Source: Bacillus aquiflavi (GTDB taxonomy: Bacteria > Bacillota > Bacilli > Bacillales > Cytobacillaceae). From it: DNA of 64,000 nucleotides. Numbering within the stretch: position 1 is the stretch's first letter; every line of letters begins with the position of its first letter. The notes under the pieces are model-generated. The model did not search any database. It worked only from the letters and a program-made list of their open reading frames with translations, and was not told the DNA's origin. Positions 36,536-47,916 of this stretch are shown in pieces. Both the position numbers and the translations under genes were made by a program. The DNA lies in NCBI RefSeq assembly GCF_019915265.1, contig NZ_CP082780.1, positions 2,666,001 to 2,730,000 of the forward strand, written 5' to 3'.

Positions 36536-36756
36536 TTATCATTCCCTCCCCCTCTATTTGATTGTACAGTAAATCACTTTCTATTAACAATTCATTTTAT
36601 AAAATATTTTCAAAATAATATTTAAAATTTCCTGCTTTAGCGTTTTAAAGAAAATGAGGGAGGTATCAAAAAAAGAACACATTTTTAAACAATTGAAGGC
36701 GCTTTCTTTTGAGAGTTTATTCGCTTACGCAGTAATAATAATTGAAGAATCGATTC
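36536..36756. other. murC-ytxG spacer
   Basis: AT-rich DNA expected to hold the ytxGHJ promoter(s). A minus-strand open frame overlapping the murC 3' end reads through the murC terminator and is not a gene. Confidence 0.4.
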
Positions 36757-36796
36757 TAAAAAAGGATGAGGTAACACCACACCCAGCATCCTTTTC
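36757..36796 (-). terminator. Terminator of murC
   Basis: AAAAGGATG and CATCCTTTT pair around an 18-nt loop and are followed on the minus strand by TT. It is about 30 bp after the murC stop. Confidence 0.75.
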
Positions 36797-36823
36797 GATT
36801 TACTTTTAAATTTAACAGAATGA

Positions 36824-38128
36824 TCATTTTCCTTGTAACAATTTTTCATAAGCTCCTTGGAACTTTTGAATATCACCAGCCCCCATAAAAATGATCACTG
36901 CGTTCTCATGTTCTTTTAATGGGGATGTATCCTCTTCAAGCAATATTTCCGAGCCTTCGATTTTATTTTGCAAATCTTCAATCGAGAGTTTTCCATGATT
37001 TTCACGAGCTGAGCCAAAAATTTCACATAAATATGTTTTGTCAGCCATATTCAAACTTTCTGCGAACTCATTTAAAAATGTTTGTGTTCTTGTAAACGTA
37101 TGTGGTTGAAACACAGTAATAACTTCACGATCACTATATTTTTGTCTTGCAGAATCGATAGTTGCTTTAATTTCTGTCGGATGATGCGCATAATCATCAA
37201 TAATAATTTGTGAGCCAATTTTTTTCTCACTGAATCTGCGCTTTACACCTCGAAACGATTCTAATTGTTTACGCACAACATTTACATCAATTTCTTCATA
37301 ATGACATAGCGCTATCACACCTAATGCATTTAGGATATTATGACTGCCAAAAGTCGGGATCAAAAACGTACCATAAAATGTATTTCGTACAAATACATCA
37401 AATACTGTACCCTTTTCTGATTTTTCAATATTTCTAGCTTGAAAGTCATTATCTTCATTAAAGCCGTAAAAGATAACTGGTACTTTAGCTTGGATTTTCT
37501 GGAGCTGCTCATCATCACCACAAGCAATAATACCCTTCTTCACTTGCCAAGCCATTTCTTGGAAGGCAGAAAAAACATCATCGATATTAGCAAAATAATC
37601 AGGATGATCGAAATCTATGTTCGTCATAATGACATAGTCAGGAAAGTATGATAAGAAATGACGTCGATATTCACATGCTTCAAAAGCAAAATATTTAGCG
37701 TCTCTTTCTCCTCTCCCAGTTCCATCTCCAATTAAAAAGGAGGTTGGTTTTGCTCCCTTCATCACATGGGCTAATAAACCGGTAGTTGATGTTTTACCAT
37801 GCGAACCAGTAACTGCAATACTTGTAAAATTTTGCATAAAGTCACCTAAAAAACGATGATATCGAACGATAGGCAAACCAAGTTTCATCGCTTCTTCAAT
37901 TTCTTCATGTGTATCTGGAAATGCATTTCCGGCAATAATTGTCATGCCAGGTTCTATATTTTCTTTTTGAAAAGGAAGGATCTTTATTCCTGATTGTTCA
38001 AGTGCTTGCTGTGTGAAAAAACGCTTCTCCACATCTGACCCTTGAACATGATAATTCATATCATGAAGAATATGTGCTAATGCACTCATTCCAGATCCTT
38101 TGATTCCCACAAAATGGTAAATAGTCAT
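36824..38128 (-). CDS. murC: UDP-N-acetylmuramate--L-alanine ligase
   Basis: MurC adds L-alanine to UDP-MurNAc, the first amino acid of the peptidoglycan stem. The 434-residue Mur ligase has the Rossmann N-terminus [17 protein letters not shown], the ATP-binding loop [15 protein letters not shown] (about 104-118), [31 protein letters not shown], and the C-terminal [14 protein letters not shown]. The start [11 protein letters not shown] at 38128 was chosen for its GGAGG and family length; the frame extends 39 codons further with no support. It lies between ytxG and the nicotinate phosphoribosyltransferase gene and is transcribed alone or with its upstream leader. Confidence 0.96.
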   Translation of the reverse strand: MTIYHFVGIKGSGMSALAHILHDMNYHVQGSDVEKRFFTQQALEQSGIKILPFQKENIEPGMTIIAGNAFPDTHEEIEEAMKLGLPIVRYHRFLGDFMQNFTSIAVTGSHGKTSTTGLLAHVMKGAKPTSFLIGDGTGRGERDAKYFAFEACEYRRHFLSYFPDYVIMTNIDFDHPDYFANIDDVFSAFQEMAWQVKKGIIACGDDEQLQKIQAKVPVIFYGFNEDNDFQARNIEKSEKGTVFDVFVRNTFYGTFLIPTFGSHNILNALGVIALCHYEEIDVNVVRKQLESFRGVKRRFSEKKIGSQIIIDDYAHHPTEIKATIDSARQKYSDREVITVFQPHTFTRTQTFLNEFAESLNMADKTYLCEIFGSARENHGKLSIEDLQNKIEGSEILLEEDTSPLKEHENAVIIFMGAGDIQKFQGAYEKLLQGK

Positions 38129-38418
38129 ATAAAGAACCTCCAACGATCTATCTGTAAACAGTATATGACATTCATCTAAAAACGCTTGTAAGGATGCACA
38201 TATTTCCCCCATTAGATGAACATTATGTATTTGATCTTTACACAATTTAATATTATATCACTTTTCATCCTTAAAAACTATTTTACTGAATTTTCTAAAC
38301 AGAAAAATAACTTTTCTTTGTACATAAAACATGATAAATAAACCATAAAACCATTAGTATCATTTCAATTTATTACACTTTTTTTAATTAAAAAAATGAG
38401 TAAAAGTTAAACGGTGAT
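38129..38418. other. murC upstream region
   Basis: About 290 bp with a possible -10 (TGATATAAT on the minus strand near 38255) but no good -35. No gene is seen. Confidence 0.4.
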
Positions 38419-38443
38419 GAAAAAACCCCACTTTCTAGTGGGG
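38419..38443 (-). terminator. Terminator of the nicotinate phosphoribosyltransferase gene
   Basis: Stem CCCCACT/AGTGGGG with a 4-nt loop, followed on the minus strand by TTTTTT. Confidence 0.88.
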
Positions 38444-38491
38444 AGAGATAGACAAAAATGTCAACAATCTAATAACTTCTCTTAAGAAAAG

Positions 38492-39592
38492 TTATTCTAC
38501 CTTTTCTAAACGCGGATTTGGACGATACCTGCGTCCAGCCTTAGCCTGATGTTTCCCATTTAACATCACATTGTCACCAGTAAATCCAATATTTATCTTT
38601 AATAAGCTGCTCCCTATTCCATACATATCTACAGGAACATTCTGTTCTTCAAACTCCTGAATGCGCTCTTCATTAAAACCCCCGCTGACTACAATTTTCA
38701 CATGATGAAACCCTTCATCATCTAACGCTTTTCGTAATGCAAAAATTAACTCTATATTTACACCGCGTGGATCAAACGTGCCAAGTAAATGTTGATTTCT
38801 TAAAAAATATTGATCAATTAACGTTCTAGAAGTATCAATTCTTACTCCTTTAAGCTTGTCCCCAAATACACGTGCAACCTTTAAAGAATCCGTAATGACA
38901 TCATTATTATAATCAACAAGAGAAATTAATTCATCTTCTGGAAATGTATTTGCATATGCTTTTGTAGCTTCTACAACATCACCGTTAAACAGTTGAATTA
39001 ACGCATGAGGCATCGTTCCCATCCCTTGTTTGCCCCACCACTCATTCATTGCATGAGTTGCTTGAGCTGTTGATCCTCCAATATATGCAGAGTAGCCATC
39101 CCCCGCTTGTTGAGTATAATGATCGTCACGATCACCCATAAAAATAATCGGCTTTTGCTTTCCAGAGATCCCAGCAGCTCTTGCAACATTATATACATTC
39201 GTTGCCACAGAAGTGCGTCTTGATAAAATACCGTCGATAATTCCTTCTAAATAACCAAAGTTTTGATATGGACCTGTAATCGTTAATACTGTTTCAAAAG
39301 GTTTTATTTTGTCTCCATCTTTTAAAGAGTAAATTTCAAGTTCCTCAGGGTTGTGAGCAAACGTTTTTACCAGTGCAATTACTTCATCTGTTCCACACAA
39401 AACCGCATGTTCTTTTTGAAAAAATTGCATTGTGACAATATTGTCTTTATGGTACTTACGAATAATATCACTGGTCTTAAAAAAATATACAGAAGAAAAC
39501 CAACCATCTCTAATTCTTTCGTCAAATTTAAATGTTTTATTCGTTAATCGTTTGATTTTTCCTTGTAGCTTAAGTTCGATTTCCTTCATCAT
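38492..39592 (-). CDS. Nicotinate phosphoribosyltransferase
   Basis: A 366-residue member of the nicotinate phosphoribosyltransferase family, which makes nicotinate mononucleotide for NAD salvage. It contains RDGWFSSVYFFKTSDI near the N-terminus, ILSRRTSVATNVYNVARAAG (about 121-140), the FMGDRDDHYTQQAGDGY block, and the phosphoribosyl-binding GVRIDTSRTLIDQYF and IVVSGGFNEERI. The C-terminus has VDMYGIGSSLL and GRRYRPNPRLEKVE. It is the short Firmicute subfamily, different from the long PncB. ATG at 39592 follows GAGGGG. It is placed between murC and sftA and ends in a clean terminator. Confidence 0.9.
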   Translation of the reverse strand: MMKEIELKLQGKIKRLTNKTFKFDERIRDGWFSSVYFFKTSDIIRKYHKDNIVTMQFFQKEHAVLCGTDEVIALVKTFAHNPEELEIYSLKDGDKIKPFETVLTITGPYQNFGYLEGIIDGILSRRTSVATNVYNVARAAGISGKQKPIIFMGDRDDHYTQQAGDGYSAYIGGSTAQATHAMNEWWGKQGMGTMPHALIQLFNGDVVEATKAYANTFPEDELISLVDYNNDVITDSLKVARVFGDKLKGVRIDTSRTLIDQYFLRNQHLLGTFDPRGVNIELIFALRKALDDEGFHHVKIVVSGGFNEERIQEFEEQNVPVDMYGIGSSLLKINIGFTGDNVMLNGKHQAKAGRRYRPNPRLEKVE

Positions 39593-39697
39593 CCTAATGA
39601 CCCCTCGTATCAATTATTCCCTATATCTTTTTATGTGGTTATCGTATTTTAATTATGCATGTAAAGAATACCATGGATTTAAATATTGTACTAGACA

Positions 39698-41896
39698 TTA
39701 TATTGATTCTAAATCTGATTCTGATATTAACACATCTCGTGGCTTGCTTCCTTTTGCTTCGGAAATAATCCCTTGTTGTTCCATTAGATCAATTAAGCGG
39801 GCGGCTCGATTATACCCAATTCGAAAGCGGCGTTGTAAACTTGATGCGGAAGCACCGCCTTGGTTTACGATAAATTCACATGCTTCAAAAAATAATTCAT
39901 CTTCTTCATCCGCTATCTGAGATTTTTTTAATAATTCTTCTTGTTCAAACAAATAGTTTGGCTTCTGTTGATTTCTAACGTGGGCAACAACTTGATCAAT
40001 TTCTTCGTCAGAAACGAATGTACCTTGTAGACGAACTGGTTTTCCTAATCCGTTCCCCATATAAAGCATATCGCCACGTCCTAATAATCTTTCTGCGCCG
40101 CTCATATCAATAATCGTTCGAGAATCAACTTGAGATGAAACAGAAAAGGCTATTCTTGTTGGAATATTTGCTTTAATTAAACCTGTAATAACATCGACTG
40201 ATGGACGCTGTGTTGCAATCATTAAATGTATTCCGGCTGCTCTTGCTTTTTGAGCAATTCGACAAATAGCTTCTTCAACATCTGCTGGCGACATCATCAT
40301 TAAATCGGCTAATTCGTCAATAACAATGACAATATAAGGTAATTTATTTTCAGCCTCAGCATTAAAACGTGAAATATCCCTCACACCTTCATGTGCACAC
40401 AGTTTATAACGCCGCTCCATCTCCTCAACAGCCCATTTTAATGCCGCTGTAGCAGCCTTTACATTCGTAATAACAGGACTTATAAGATGAGGAATACGAT
40501 TATATGGAGCTAATTCGACCATTTTTGGATCGATTAACAATAATTTCAACTCATTTGGATCAGCTTTATATAAAAGACTAATAAGCATTGTATTGATACA
40601 AACACTTTTTCCTGAACCTGTTGCTCCAGCAATTAATCCGTGAGGCATTTTGATTAAATCTGCAACAACTGGTTTACCGGAAATATCCAACCCTAATACA
40701 ACAGCAAGAGGAGATGAGAAATTTCTAAACTCGGAACTATTGATTACTTCACTTATAAGTACTGGGCGGCTATTTTTATTTGGAACTTCAATACCTACTG
40801 TATGTTTCCCTGGTATTGGTGCCTCAATCCTTATATCGCGTGCCGCCAAACTTAGTTTAATATCATCGGCCAAATTTGTGATTTTATTTACTTTTACACC
40901 GATATCTGGTTGAACTTCAAATTGAGTCACTGAAGGTCCTTGTGTGACATTCACTACTTTAGCGCTTACATTAAAGTTCTTTAATGTTTCATTTAAAAGC
41001 TCCCCCTGCTCATTAAGCCAGTTTGCGTCAGGTTTATTTAAAATAGGTGGATGAAGAAAATGAACATAGGGGAATTCGTATCCTTCTGACACTTCATGAT
41101 GTACAAAATGATTTGCTGAGTTCTGTTTCCTTTCACTTATGTTATTATTTATCCTTTGCTCTTCACTTCTTCTTTTTTTCCGTTCTTCAAGCCTACGTTT
41201 GTCTTGCTTTAACATTATTACATTAAAAGGCAAATGAGACCTTCCTTTAATAGTCTCTTGATTACGGGTTACTGACTTTTCCTGTTTTTTCTCCAATTTG
41301 ATCTGACTTTGAGACAGCTTTAAATTCTCCTTACTCTGCTCATCTTCTATTGGTAAAGTCTGTTCAATAAAATCACTTTGCTTGATATCACTATCATGTT
41401 TTTTATTAACATTTTGTTGCTGACTTATTGAAGCTGTTTGATCTTTCTGTACTTCTTCCCTGCTTTTCATATTAGTTTGCTCTTCGAAAGACTGAAAACT
41501 TGTTAATTCGTATTCAATCTTCTTTTTTTCTTTCGGTCGTTCAAAACCATGAATAGGAGAAGGAATTTCAGTTGGCCGAAATGGGCTGCGAATCTTTTTA
41601 CTAATGATTTTCTGATCTGGCTCATTTCTTTTTATACTTATCGTCTCTTCATTATTTTCCTCTTTAAGTATAGAGGCAGATTGGATACGACGTTCACTTC
41701 CCTGTGCTTCGTCAAGTTTAATTGGGAAGCGGAAATTCCCTTTTGGGTATTGATACATGATCCGAGCATCGATCTCTTTACTTTTATAATGAGATTGTTT
41801 ATATGTATCGCTTTCTCCATTATGGTTATTCATATTATTAGCCTCATGATCACCGTCATCCATAAATCTTTGAAAAAGCTTTTTAAACCAACTCAA
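39698..41896 (-). CDS. sftA: DNA translocase SftA (FtsK/SpoIIIE family)
   Basis: SftA is a septum-associated FtsK-type pump that clears DNA from the closing septum. This protein (about 732 residues) has no membrane helices, as expected for SftA rather than SpoIIIE. A long charged, low-complexity N-terminal linker (to about 290) leads to an FtsK alpha domain. The motor follows with Walker [30 protein letters not shown] and Walker [15 protein letters not shown]. The end is a winged-helix gamma domain ([20 protein letters not shown]). I prefer TTG at 41896 ([11 protein letters not shown] aligns with the SftA start); GTG at 41905 is the alternative. The linker is shorter than in B. subtilis. Confidence 0.94.
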   Translation of the reverse strand: MSWFKKLFQRFMDDGDHEANNMNNHNGESDTYKQSHYKSKEIDARIMYQYPKGNFRFPIKLDEAQGSERRIQSASILKEENNEETISIKRNEPDQKIISKKIRSPFRPTEIPSPIHGFERPKEKKKIEYELTSFQSFEEQTNMKSREEVQKDQTASISQQQNVNKKHDSDIKQSDFIEQTLPIEDEQSKENLKLSQSQIKLEKKQEKSVTRNQETIKGRSHLPFNVIMLKQDKRRLEERKKRRSEEQRINNNISERKQNSANHFVHHEVSEGYEFPYVHFLHPPILNKPDANWLNEQGELLNETLKNFNVSAKVVNVTQGPSVTQFEVQPDIGVKVNKITNLADDIKLSLAARDIRIEAPIPGKHTVGIEVPNKNSRPVLISEVINSSEFRNFSSPLAVVLGLDISGKPVVADLIKMPHGLIAGATGSGKSVCINTMLISLLYKADPNELKLLLIDPKMVELAPYNRIPHLISPVITNVKAATAALKWAVEEMERRYKLCAHEGVRDISRFNAEAENKLPYIVIVIDELADLMMMSPADVEEAICRIAQKARAAGIHLMIATQRPSVDVITGLIKANIPTRIAFSVSSQVDSRTIIDMSGAERLLGRGDMLYMGNGLGKPVRLQGTFVSDEEIDQVVAHVRNQQKPNYLFEQEELLKKSQIADEEDELFFEACEFIVNQGGASASSLQRRFRIGYNRAARLIDLMEQQGIISEAKGSKPRDVLISESDLESI

Positions 41897-42028
41897 ATTT
41901 ATCACTCTTTCTGCTAAGCTTCTAGAGATTGTTGAAATGAATAAGATCTCCTTTTTATTTTAACAGTTCATTATTATAATTCGAGAAAAAATAATTGAAA
42001 TAACTATGTTTAAACTGTCAACCTTTTT

Positions 42029-42060
42029 AAAAAAGGAATTGGTTAAATAAACCAATTCCA
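42029..42060 (-). terminator. Terminator of the ytpP/ytpQ/ytpR unit
   Basis: Stem GGAATTGGTT/AACCAATTCC with a 4-5 nt loop, followed on the minus strand by TTTTTT. Confidence 0.9.
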
Positions 42061-42118
42061 AGATTATAGATAAAATCAACAATTTTAAATTTATTTTTAC
42101 AAATTAAAAATGCTTATC

Positions 42119-42724
42119 TTAAAAGGTGAAAGTCTCTCCAATTTCATCATCACCTTCAAGAACAAGAATGCCTTTTTCTTGCGGTGCGTTTGGAAGCTCA
42201 AGTTCTCTGGCGGAACAAATCATTCCACTTGATGGTACACCGCGAAGTTCTGCATCTTTAATAACCATTCCACTCGGCATAACAGCACCCACTTTAGCCA
42301 CAACAACTTTTTGGCCAGCCTCAACGTTAGGAGCACCGCAAACAATTTGTAATTGTTCCTCCCCGACATTCACTTTACAAATACTTAGCTTATCAGCATT
42401 TGGATGTTTTTCTTTTTCTGTAATAAAGCCAACAACAAATTTCGGAGAGAGATCAGCTTCTAACTTAGTTGTAAATCCATTTTTCTCAAGTGAATCATTT
42501 ATGTTTTGCAAAAGCTCTTCATTTAACTCAATATTGCCATTTCCCTCTACTTTAAAATAAGAGCTTACATTAAATAAATTAAAGCCGGCTGTTTCGTTTG
42601 TATTTGTATCAAAAATACGAACAGCATCCCCTTTTTTTTCATATGTTAACACACTTTTTTCAATATCCTTCATAAAAATAATTAACGTATCACCAATTCC
42701 ATGAAAATTATAAAACACATTCAT
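42119..42724 (-). CDS. ytpR: tRNA-binding domain protein YtpR
   Basis: A 201-residue protein. An N-terminal DUF4479-type domain is followed by an EMAP-like tRNA-binding OB fold (about 90-200). The OB fold shows [60 protein letters not shown] and [13 protein letters not shown]. This is the module of the PheRS beta N-terminus and Trbp111; the cellular role of YtpR is unknown. The start MNVFYNFHG at 42724 follows GAGAGGAG. It overlaps the ytpQ end region closely, so the two are co-transcribed. Confidence 0.92.
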   Translation of the reverse strand: MNVFYNFHGIGDTLIIFMKDIEKSVLTYEKKGDAVRIFDTNTNETAGFNLFNVSSYFKVEGNGNIELNEELLQNINDSLEKNGFTTKLEADLSPKFVVGFITEKEKHPNADKLSICKVNVGEEQLQIVCGAPNVEAGQKVVVAKVGAVMPSGMVIKDAELRGVPSSGMICSARELELPNAPQEKGILVLEGDDEIGETFTF

Positions 42725-42738
42725 TCTTGTTTCTCCTC

Positions 42739-43518
42739 TCACCTTTTACGATTTTTTCCTAAAATAAAGATAGGTTCTAATTCATCATCTTCGTACAAAA
42801 ATGATAAAGCTGTAATTGGAACACGGCCATTAGCAAAAAAACTCATTGCCATTTGGGCCAGTACATCATAGCCGATATCATTACGAATGTCAGCAATAAT
42901 GAAAACATCCTGATGCGGAACAGCAATCGCCATTGTCCCTTTGACCTTTTCTTTCATCTTTTTCAAAAATGACTCATTTAAGATTCTACTGGCATCATAT
43001 CCATCATTTGTATTAAAAAAATAAAATATATTATTAGCAACGTGATCTTCCTTTAATTCCGTTGGTAGGGAGCGTACGTTAAACAATGCGGTTTCCCTAA
43101 TTCTCTCAACATCCCAATTCTCTTGTTTTACCATCTCCATATCAATTAACCGATATGTATTCCCTAAGTCAAGGGCATAATAAATCCTTGTTTCAGCAGT
43201 ATGATCATCAAATAAAAACGAGACATCATCACGAGCTTCCTTTGGGAATGAAGTAGAACGAATGACAGGAAAAATACTCCTTTCCTTTCCAGCAAAATGA
43301 AGAGGCTCTTTCATTGCTTCTAAACCTTGTTCGACATAATAAATAACTTCTTCGATTGCCTTTTCATTGAGTTCGTGCCATTTAGCTGTAATATTAGGGA
43401 TTGAGATTGTAACCCCTTTTCCTGTTTCTTTACTTTCAATTCGTAATTCATCTTGCTCTCGATCATATGAGATCACCCTATTTGGATGGGCAAGCCGTTT
43501 CTCTAATTGTCTTCTCAT
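42739..43518 (-). CDS. ytpQ: DUF1444 protein YtpQ
   Basis: A 259-residue DUF1444 family protein. Conserved stretches are [53 protein letters not shown] and the end [20 protein letters not shown]. The function is unknown. I take the ATG at 43518 ([14 protein letters not shown]); an ATG 15 codons upstream lacks an RBS. It lies 14 bp upstream of the ytpR start, between ytpP and ytpR as in B. subtilis. Confidence 0.9.
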   Translation of the reverse strand: MRRQLEKRLAHPNRVISYDREQDELRIESKETGKGVTISIPNITAKWHELNEKAIEEVIYYVEQGLEAMKEPLHFAGKERSIFPVIRSTSFPKEARDDVSFLFDDHTAETRIYYALDLGNTYRLIDMEMVKQENWDVERIRETALFNVRSLPTELKEDHVANNIFYFFNTNDGYDASRILNESFLKKMKEKVKGTMAIAVPHQDVFIIADIRNDIGYDVLAQMAMSFFANGRVPITALSFLYEDDELEPIFILGKNRKR

Positions 43519-43635
43519 TTTGTTATTATCCTTTTTTAAATACTCCCTTCCTTTTAAGGGCATGTTCCGTTATTCATTTTACAATAAAGTAAAACTTCTT
43601 TCACCTATTTATCTTCATCATGATGAGCAAACGAA

Positions 43636-43671
43636 TAAAAAAACCCTCCATCTAATAAATTGACGGAGGGG
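43636..43671 (-). terminator. Terminator of ytpP
   Basis: CCCTCC..TC / GA..GGAGGG stem (one mismatch), followed on the minus strand by TTTTTTTATT. Confidence 0.9.
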
Positions 43672-43714
43672 ACATAGAACAAACGAACAAAATTGAAGAA
43701 ATGTGACGATGAGT

Positions 43715-44029
43715 TTATCTTATGCTCTCAATAAATTGTTCAATTTCATCTCTCGTTTTACGATTTTTACTAACAAAACGGCCTAACTCTTTGCCATTTT
43801 CAAACGCAAGAAAACTCGGGATTCCAAAAATATCAAACTGAGAACATAAATCGATAAATTTATCACGATCAACATACACAAACGTAAATTCACTATATTT
43901 TGCTTCAATTTCTGGTAAAAACGGCTCTATTACGCGACAATCTGGACACCAATCTGTGGAAAATAAAAACATAATTTTACCATTATTTTGTAATTTTTCA
44001 AATTCTTCTACAGAGCTTAATTGTTTCAT
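43715..44029 (-). CDS. ytpP: Thioredoxin-like protein YtpP
   Basis: A 104-residue thioredoxin-fold protein with the active site [15 protein letters not shown], a CPDC motif (about 28-31) instead of the CGPC of thioredoxin. The cis-proline [18 protein letters not shown] is also seen. It probably acts as a cytoplasmic thiol-disulfide protein, with substrate unknown. Its ATG overlaps the stop of the upstream PTS EIIC gene (ATGA), so the two are translationally coupled, and it is followed by a strong terminator. Confidence 0.93.
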   Translation of the reverse strand: MKQLSSVEEFEKLQNNGKIMFLFSTDWCPDCRVIEPFLPEIEAKYSEFTFVYVDRDKFIDLCSQFDIFGIPSFLAFENGKELGRFVSKNRKTRDEIEQFIESIR

Positions 44030-45048
44030 TTCCTCTCTCCTCCTATTTGCAGCATCATATCTCCATATTTAATCCAGCCTTTGTTTCTCATATACTCAGA
44101 TAATAACAGGCTTATAGCTGCTGGTGCAACAATATGAAACACAATAACTTGGACAAGGACTGTCAGATTAAACCCCATCGTAGTAAAAGTCATAATTTGT
44201 CCAACAAAACCACTCGTTCCCATCCCAGCACCAGCTGCATTATTTTCCATTAACCAAATTGTTGTGCCAAATGGAGCAACGACAGCGGCAGCCACTGTCG
44301 GAGGAACAAGAATAAGTGGATTTTTAATAATATTAGGAACTTGAAGCATTGATGTACCGATACCTTGTGCAAATAAACCACCTAATTTATTTTCCCGATA
44401 ACTGCTAATTGCAAAGCCAATCATTTGAGCACTACAACCAATTGTTGCTGCTCCTGCCGCCAAGCCATGTAAATCAAGCATAAATGCGATCGCTGCACTA
44501 GAAATCGGAGCCGTTAACGCAAGCCCCATTAAAACGGCAACAACAATGCCCATAATAATTGGCCGTTGTTCTGTTCCCCACATAATCATGCTCCCAAATC
44601 CTTTAATAAAATAATCTATTGAAGGACCGATAAATGCTGCTACTGTAAAACCGAAAAATATTGTCACAAAAGGAGTAACGATAATATCGATTTTTGTTTC
44701 TTTACTAACTAGTTTACCTGCCTCAGTTGAAATGAGCGCAGCTATATAACTGCCGGCAGGTCCCCCTAATTCAGCACCAGCTGCACCACTCACAAGTGCT
44801 GCAAAAATAACTAAAGGCGGAGCGTTCAACCCGTAAGCAACAGCTGCACCAATCGCAGGCCCCATTAACCCCATTGCTTGTTCTCCCATTTCCACCAAAT
44901 AACTTATCTTAGCTTGTTCGCCAATTGTTTTTATAATAAGTCCAATAATTAATGATGAAAATAAACCTAAAGCCATACTGCTCAATGCATCAATAAAATA
45001 AACTTTTGCTGAAAGACGTACTCCTTTTCTTTCAAAAAAAGCTTTCAT
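44026..45048 (-). CDS. Stand-alone PTS EIIC-type membrane transporter
   Basis: A 340-residue integral membrane protein of the PTS fructose-type EIIC superfamily (the PTS_EIIC_2 group), with about nine to ten hydrophobic segments. Recognisable parts are [60 protein letters not shown] and [20 protein letters not shown]. No IIA or IIB domain is fused and none is encoded nearby, so it may be a PTS-independent transporter; the substrate is unknown. Start [12 protein letters not shown] at 45048 follows GGGGGTAAC. The stop overlaps ytpP, an unusual pairing with a thioredoxin-like protein that I do not recall from B. subtilis. Confidence 0.82.
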   Translation of the reverse strand: MKAFFERKGVRLSAKVYFIDALSSMALGLFSSLIIGLIIKTIGEQAKISYLVEMGEQAMGLMGPAIGAAVAYGLNAPPLVIFAALVSGAAGAELGGPAGSYIAALISTEAGKLVSKETKIDIIVTPFVTIFFGFTVAAFIGPSIDYFIKGFGSMIMWGTEQRPIIMGIVVAVLMGLALTAPISSAAIAFMLDLHGLAAGAATIGCSAQMIGFAISSYRENKLGGLFAQGIGTSMLQVPNIIKNPLILVPPTVAAAVVAPFGTTIWLMENNAAGAGMGTSGFVGQIMTFTTMGFNLTVLVQVIVFHIVAPAAISLLLSEYMRNKGWIKYGDMMLQIGGERK

Positions 45049-45444
45049 TCTGTTACCCCCTACTCTTTTTAAATTTTTCTTAACAATTGTCAAGACACAT
45101 GATAATAGTTATATTGTAATCTTCATTTGAATAGAAGGGAATATAATTTTCCAATAATAATTTTTAAACTATATTCCGTACCGAAAAAACAAAATGGTTA
45201 CTAGAGATTGAAAGTCATTCTAATGAAAAGTGCAAGCAAAACACTTTAGTTAAAGCAACTTCCCCCTTTTATTTTGCCACTCTTATCTAAATTCATTAAA
45301 ATTACTTTTATGTAAATAAAAAAGCAAGCTCGATTAAGAACTTGCAAGACAAAGTCAATATTTGAATTCATTTCTTTAGACTGTTTGAATGGTCAACCGA
45401 GGCGAAAAGCGAATAGCCAACAATCTGGAAATCAAATGAAATTT
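45049..45444. other. Intergenic region with a short dispersed-repeat copy
   Basis: About 395 bp. It holds a weak hairpin (GCAAGCTCG...AACTTGC, about 45323-45348) and repeat copy D. It should contain the promoter of the EIIC-ytpP operon. No gene is seen. Confidence 0.45.
45378..45428 (-). repeat. Dispersed repeat, short copy D
   Basis: On the minus strand it reads CCAGATTGTTGGCTATTCGC, then TTTTCGCCTCGGTTGACCAT, then TCAAACAGTCT. This keeps both ends and the TTCGCCTCG core of the 110-bp family but lacks the middle. Confidence 0.5.
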
Positions 45445-45957
45445 CTATTGTTTTAGTTTTACAGAGGAAGCCATTTCAACCATCATTTTAGCATCTTCGA
45501 CTAAATCTCCAGCCTTTGTTTCCGTCGTTACTTTTACTCCGCCAATTCCTACTGTAAGTTCGTATTTATTATGTTCTGTCTCATTTATTAATAAGAAACC
45601 AAATTTCCCATTTGCTTTAAATGTTTCATTCACTAAATACTTCATGTTAGGGGAAACAGACGATTGATAAACAACTTCACTCTCAGATCCTTCGTTCGGA
45701 TTATAAAAAAGTATAAACGTTTGTAATCCCTTTTCAAAAACAATATTATTTTTTGTCATCTCTTTTTTTATCGTAACACCGTCAGGCATGTAAAATTCAA
45801 TCTCATCATTTTTTTTATTTGCTGCTTTTATATCCCCTTTAAAAACTTCAGTTACAGCTTCCTTAGTAATTTCTTTCTGTTCTTCAACCGATACTGAACA
45901 AGCAGATAGAACTAGAATTGTAATCATAAAAATAGTTGACCTGAACATAGGTCCCAT
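45445..45957 (-). CDS. Predicted lipoprotein of unknown function
   Basis: A 170-residue protein with a lipoprotein signal peptide: MFRSTIFMITILVLSACSVS, lipobox LSAC (Cys about 20). It should therefore be lipid-anchored on the outer face of the membrane. The mature part is acidic/lysine-rich with no domain I recognise; it contains FYMPDGVTIKKEMTKNNIVF and ends near AKMMVEMASSVKLKQ. The start at 45957 follows AAGGAGGAAG. It is divergent from ytoQ. B. subtilis genomes have a similar-sized lipoprotein-like gene in this area, but I cannot name it. Confidence 0.8.
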   Translation of the reverse strand: MGPMFRSTIFMITILVLSACSVSVEEQKEITKEAVTEVFKGDIKAANKKNDEIEFYMPDGVTIKKEMTKNNIVFEKGLQTFILFYNPNEGSESEVVYQSSVSPNMKYLVNETFKANGKFGFLLINETEHNKYELTVGIGGVKVTTETKAGDLVEDAKMMVEMASSVKLKQ

Positions 45958-46117
45958 ATTCTCTTCCTCCTTACTAGGAATTAATAACTACTTTTTAATC
46001 ATACCGTTCTTGTTAATTCATAACAACCCTTCCCCTTACTATTTTAAAGCTTTTTACAGGTTACTTTTTACCTGAAATGGTAAAATGGATGAAGAATCAA
46101 TGTAAGGAGTGGAAAAA

Positions 46118-46564
46118 ATGAAGTTAACCATTTATTTAGCAGGAGAGATTCATACAAACTGGAGAAATGAGTTAAAGGAGAAAGCGAAATCATTAAATCT
46201 TCCCGTTACATTTGTAGGGCCAATGGAAAATCATGATCGTTCTGATTCAATTGGGGAAGAAATCCTTGGTGAACAGCCAAATATTATTTACAAAGATGAA
46301 GCTGCTTCAAGTATAAATAACTTGCGCACACAAATTTTAATGAGTAAATCTGATCTTGTCATTGCCTTGTTTGGTGAAAAATATAAACAATGGAATACTG
46401 CAATGGACGCTAGTGCAGCGATTAGTTTAGGGAAACCGCTTATTTTAATCAGACCGAAAGAGTTTCATCACCCTTTAAAAGAACTGTCACGAAAAGCGAA
46501 TGTCACAGTTGAAACTGTTAATCAAGCATTAAAGGCGTTATCTTATATTTTCGAAGAAGCATAA
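46118..46564 (+). CDS. ytoQ: YtoQ family protein
   Basis: A 148-residue protein of the YtoQ family. Its features are typical of a nucleoside 2-deoxyribosyltransferase-like fold: LTIYLAGEIHTNWRNELKEK at the start, VTFVGPMENHDRSDSIGEEI, and SKSDLVIALFGEKYKQWNTA with AMDASAAISLGKPLILIRP. The actual substrate is unknown. ATG at 46118 follows AAGGAGTGG. It is transcribed alone and ends at a strong terminator. Confidence 0.88.
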   Translation: MKLTIYLAGEIHTNWRNELKEKAKSLNLPVTFVGPMENHDRSDSIGEEILGEQPNIIYKDEAASSINNLRTQILMSKSDLVIALFGEKYKQWNTAMDASAAISLGKPLILIRPKEFHHPLKELSRKANVTVETVNQALKALSYIFEEA

Positions 46565-46615
46565 ATCAATTAAATTCTCACAATCTATTCTTCGATATTT
46601 GAGCAATCACATAAT

Positions 46616-46667
46616 GGGGCAGTTCTCAAAAGTCTTTGAAAAATGACTTTTGGAACCGCCCCTTTTT
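46616..46667 (+). terminator. Terminator of ytoQ
   Basis: GGGGCAGTTCTCAAAAGTC and GACTTTTGGAACCGCCCC pair with small mismatches, followed by TTTTT. Confidence 0.88.
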
Positions 46668-46669
46668 AA

Positions 46670-47743
46670 TTAGCTATTTTGATGAATGGATTTAACAGTA
46701 GCTTTATCACATGTTTTCACTAATTTAACAAGTAACTCTTTCGCTGCTGCGTAATCATCAATATGAATAATTGATGCATGCGTATGAATATATCGTGAAC
46801 AAATACCGATGACAGCACTTGGAACGCCACCATTAGATAAATGAACTCTACCCGCATCTGTTCCGCCTTGGGATACAAAGTATTGGTAAGGAATATGATG
46901 CTCTTCAGCTGTATCGAGAACAAACTCTCTCATTCCACGATGAGTAACCATTGATCGATCATAAATTCTTAATAACGCCCCTTTACCGAGCTGACCAAAC
47001 TCGTTTTTTGCACCTGACATATCATTTGCTGGACTTGCATCAAGAGCAAAAAAAATATCGGGCTTAATCATATTTGCAGCTGTCTGTGCGCCCCTTAAAC
47101 CGACCTCTTCTTGGACAGTTGCACCAGAATATAATACGTTTGGAACTGTTTCATGTTGCAATTCTTTTAATAGCTCAATTGCTAAACCACAGCCATAACG
47201 ATTATCCCAAGCCTTTGCAAGAATTTTCTTTTCGTTTGCCATCGGCGTGAATGGACAAATAGGGACAATTTGCTGTCCTGGTTTAATGCCAATTTTTTCA
47301 GCATCTTCACGATTATCTGCACCAATGTCAATAAGCATATTTTTGATCTCCATCGGTTTATTTCGCTTTGCCTCATTCAATAGGTGGGGAGGAATTGAGC
47401 CAATAACTCCAATAACTGAACCTTGATCAGTTATGATCTGAACACGTTGAGCAAGCAATACTTGATTCCACCAGCCTCCTAAAGTTTGAAAACGAATCAT
47501 TCCATTTTCAGTAATAGAAGTGACCATAAATCCCACTTCATCCATATGACCCGCAACCATCACAACAGGTCCATCATTATTCCCCCTCTTTACTCCAAAA
47601 ATACTGCCTAATCGATCTTGTACAAGTTCATCTGTATATTTGGAAAGCTCTTTTTTCATAAAATGGCGCACTTTATGCTCATTACCTGAAGCTCCAGGCA
47701 ACTCTGTTAATGTTTTGAAAAGTTGTAAAGTTTCTTCGTGCAT
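46670..47743 (-). CDS. ytoP: M42 family metallo-aminopeptidase YtoP
   Basis: A 357-residue cocatalytic-zinc aminopeptidase of family M42 (glutamyl aminopeptidase/DmpM type). Metal and catalytic residues are in [17 protein letters not shown] (about 59-75), [46 protein letters not shown], and a late histidine in [18 protein letters not shown]. It is cytoplasmic and probably trims peptides for amino acid recycling. It starts at 47743 after AAGGGGGAG. Confidence 0.95.
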   Translation of the reverse strand: MHEETLQLFKTLTELPGASGNEHKVRHFMKKELSKYTDELVQDRLGSIFGVKRGNNDGPVVMVAGHMDEVGFMVTSITENGMIRFQTLGGWWNQVLLAQRVQIITDQGSVIGVIGSIPPHLLNEAKRNKPMEIKNMLIDIGADNREDAEKIGIKPGQQIVPICPFTPMANEKKILAKAWDNRYGCGLAIELLKELQHETVPNVLYSGATVQEEVGLRGAQTAANMIKPDIFFALDASPANDMSGAKNEFGQLGKGALLRIYDRSMVTHRGMREFVLDTAEEHHIPYQYFVSQGGTDAGRVHLSNGGVPSAVIGICSRYIHTHASIIHIDDYAAAKELLVKLVKTCDKATVKSIHQNS

Positions 47744-47916
47744 TTTTACTCCCCCTTAATAACAAGCAGATTTATATGTATCATTTGTATTTTACAGAAC
47801 TTTGAAATGCCTTTCCACTATTACCGCCTTGTTTGTAAAAAACATACTTATAAAAGCTAGTAAACACTGAAATCATGATTATATTTTGTTAAAATTAAAC
47901 ATGGAGGTGCCATGAA

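Noticed and set aside
36685-36876. 63-codon minus-strand frame overlapping the murC end
   Set aside because: It overlaps murC in another frame and reads through the murC terminator; no RBS.
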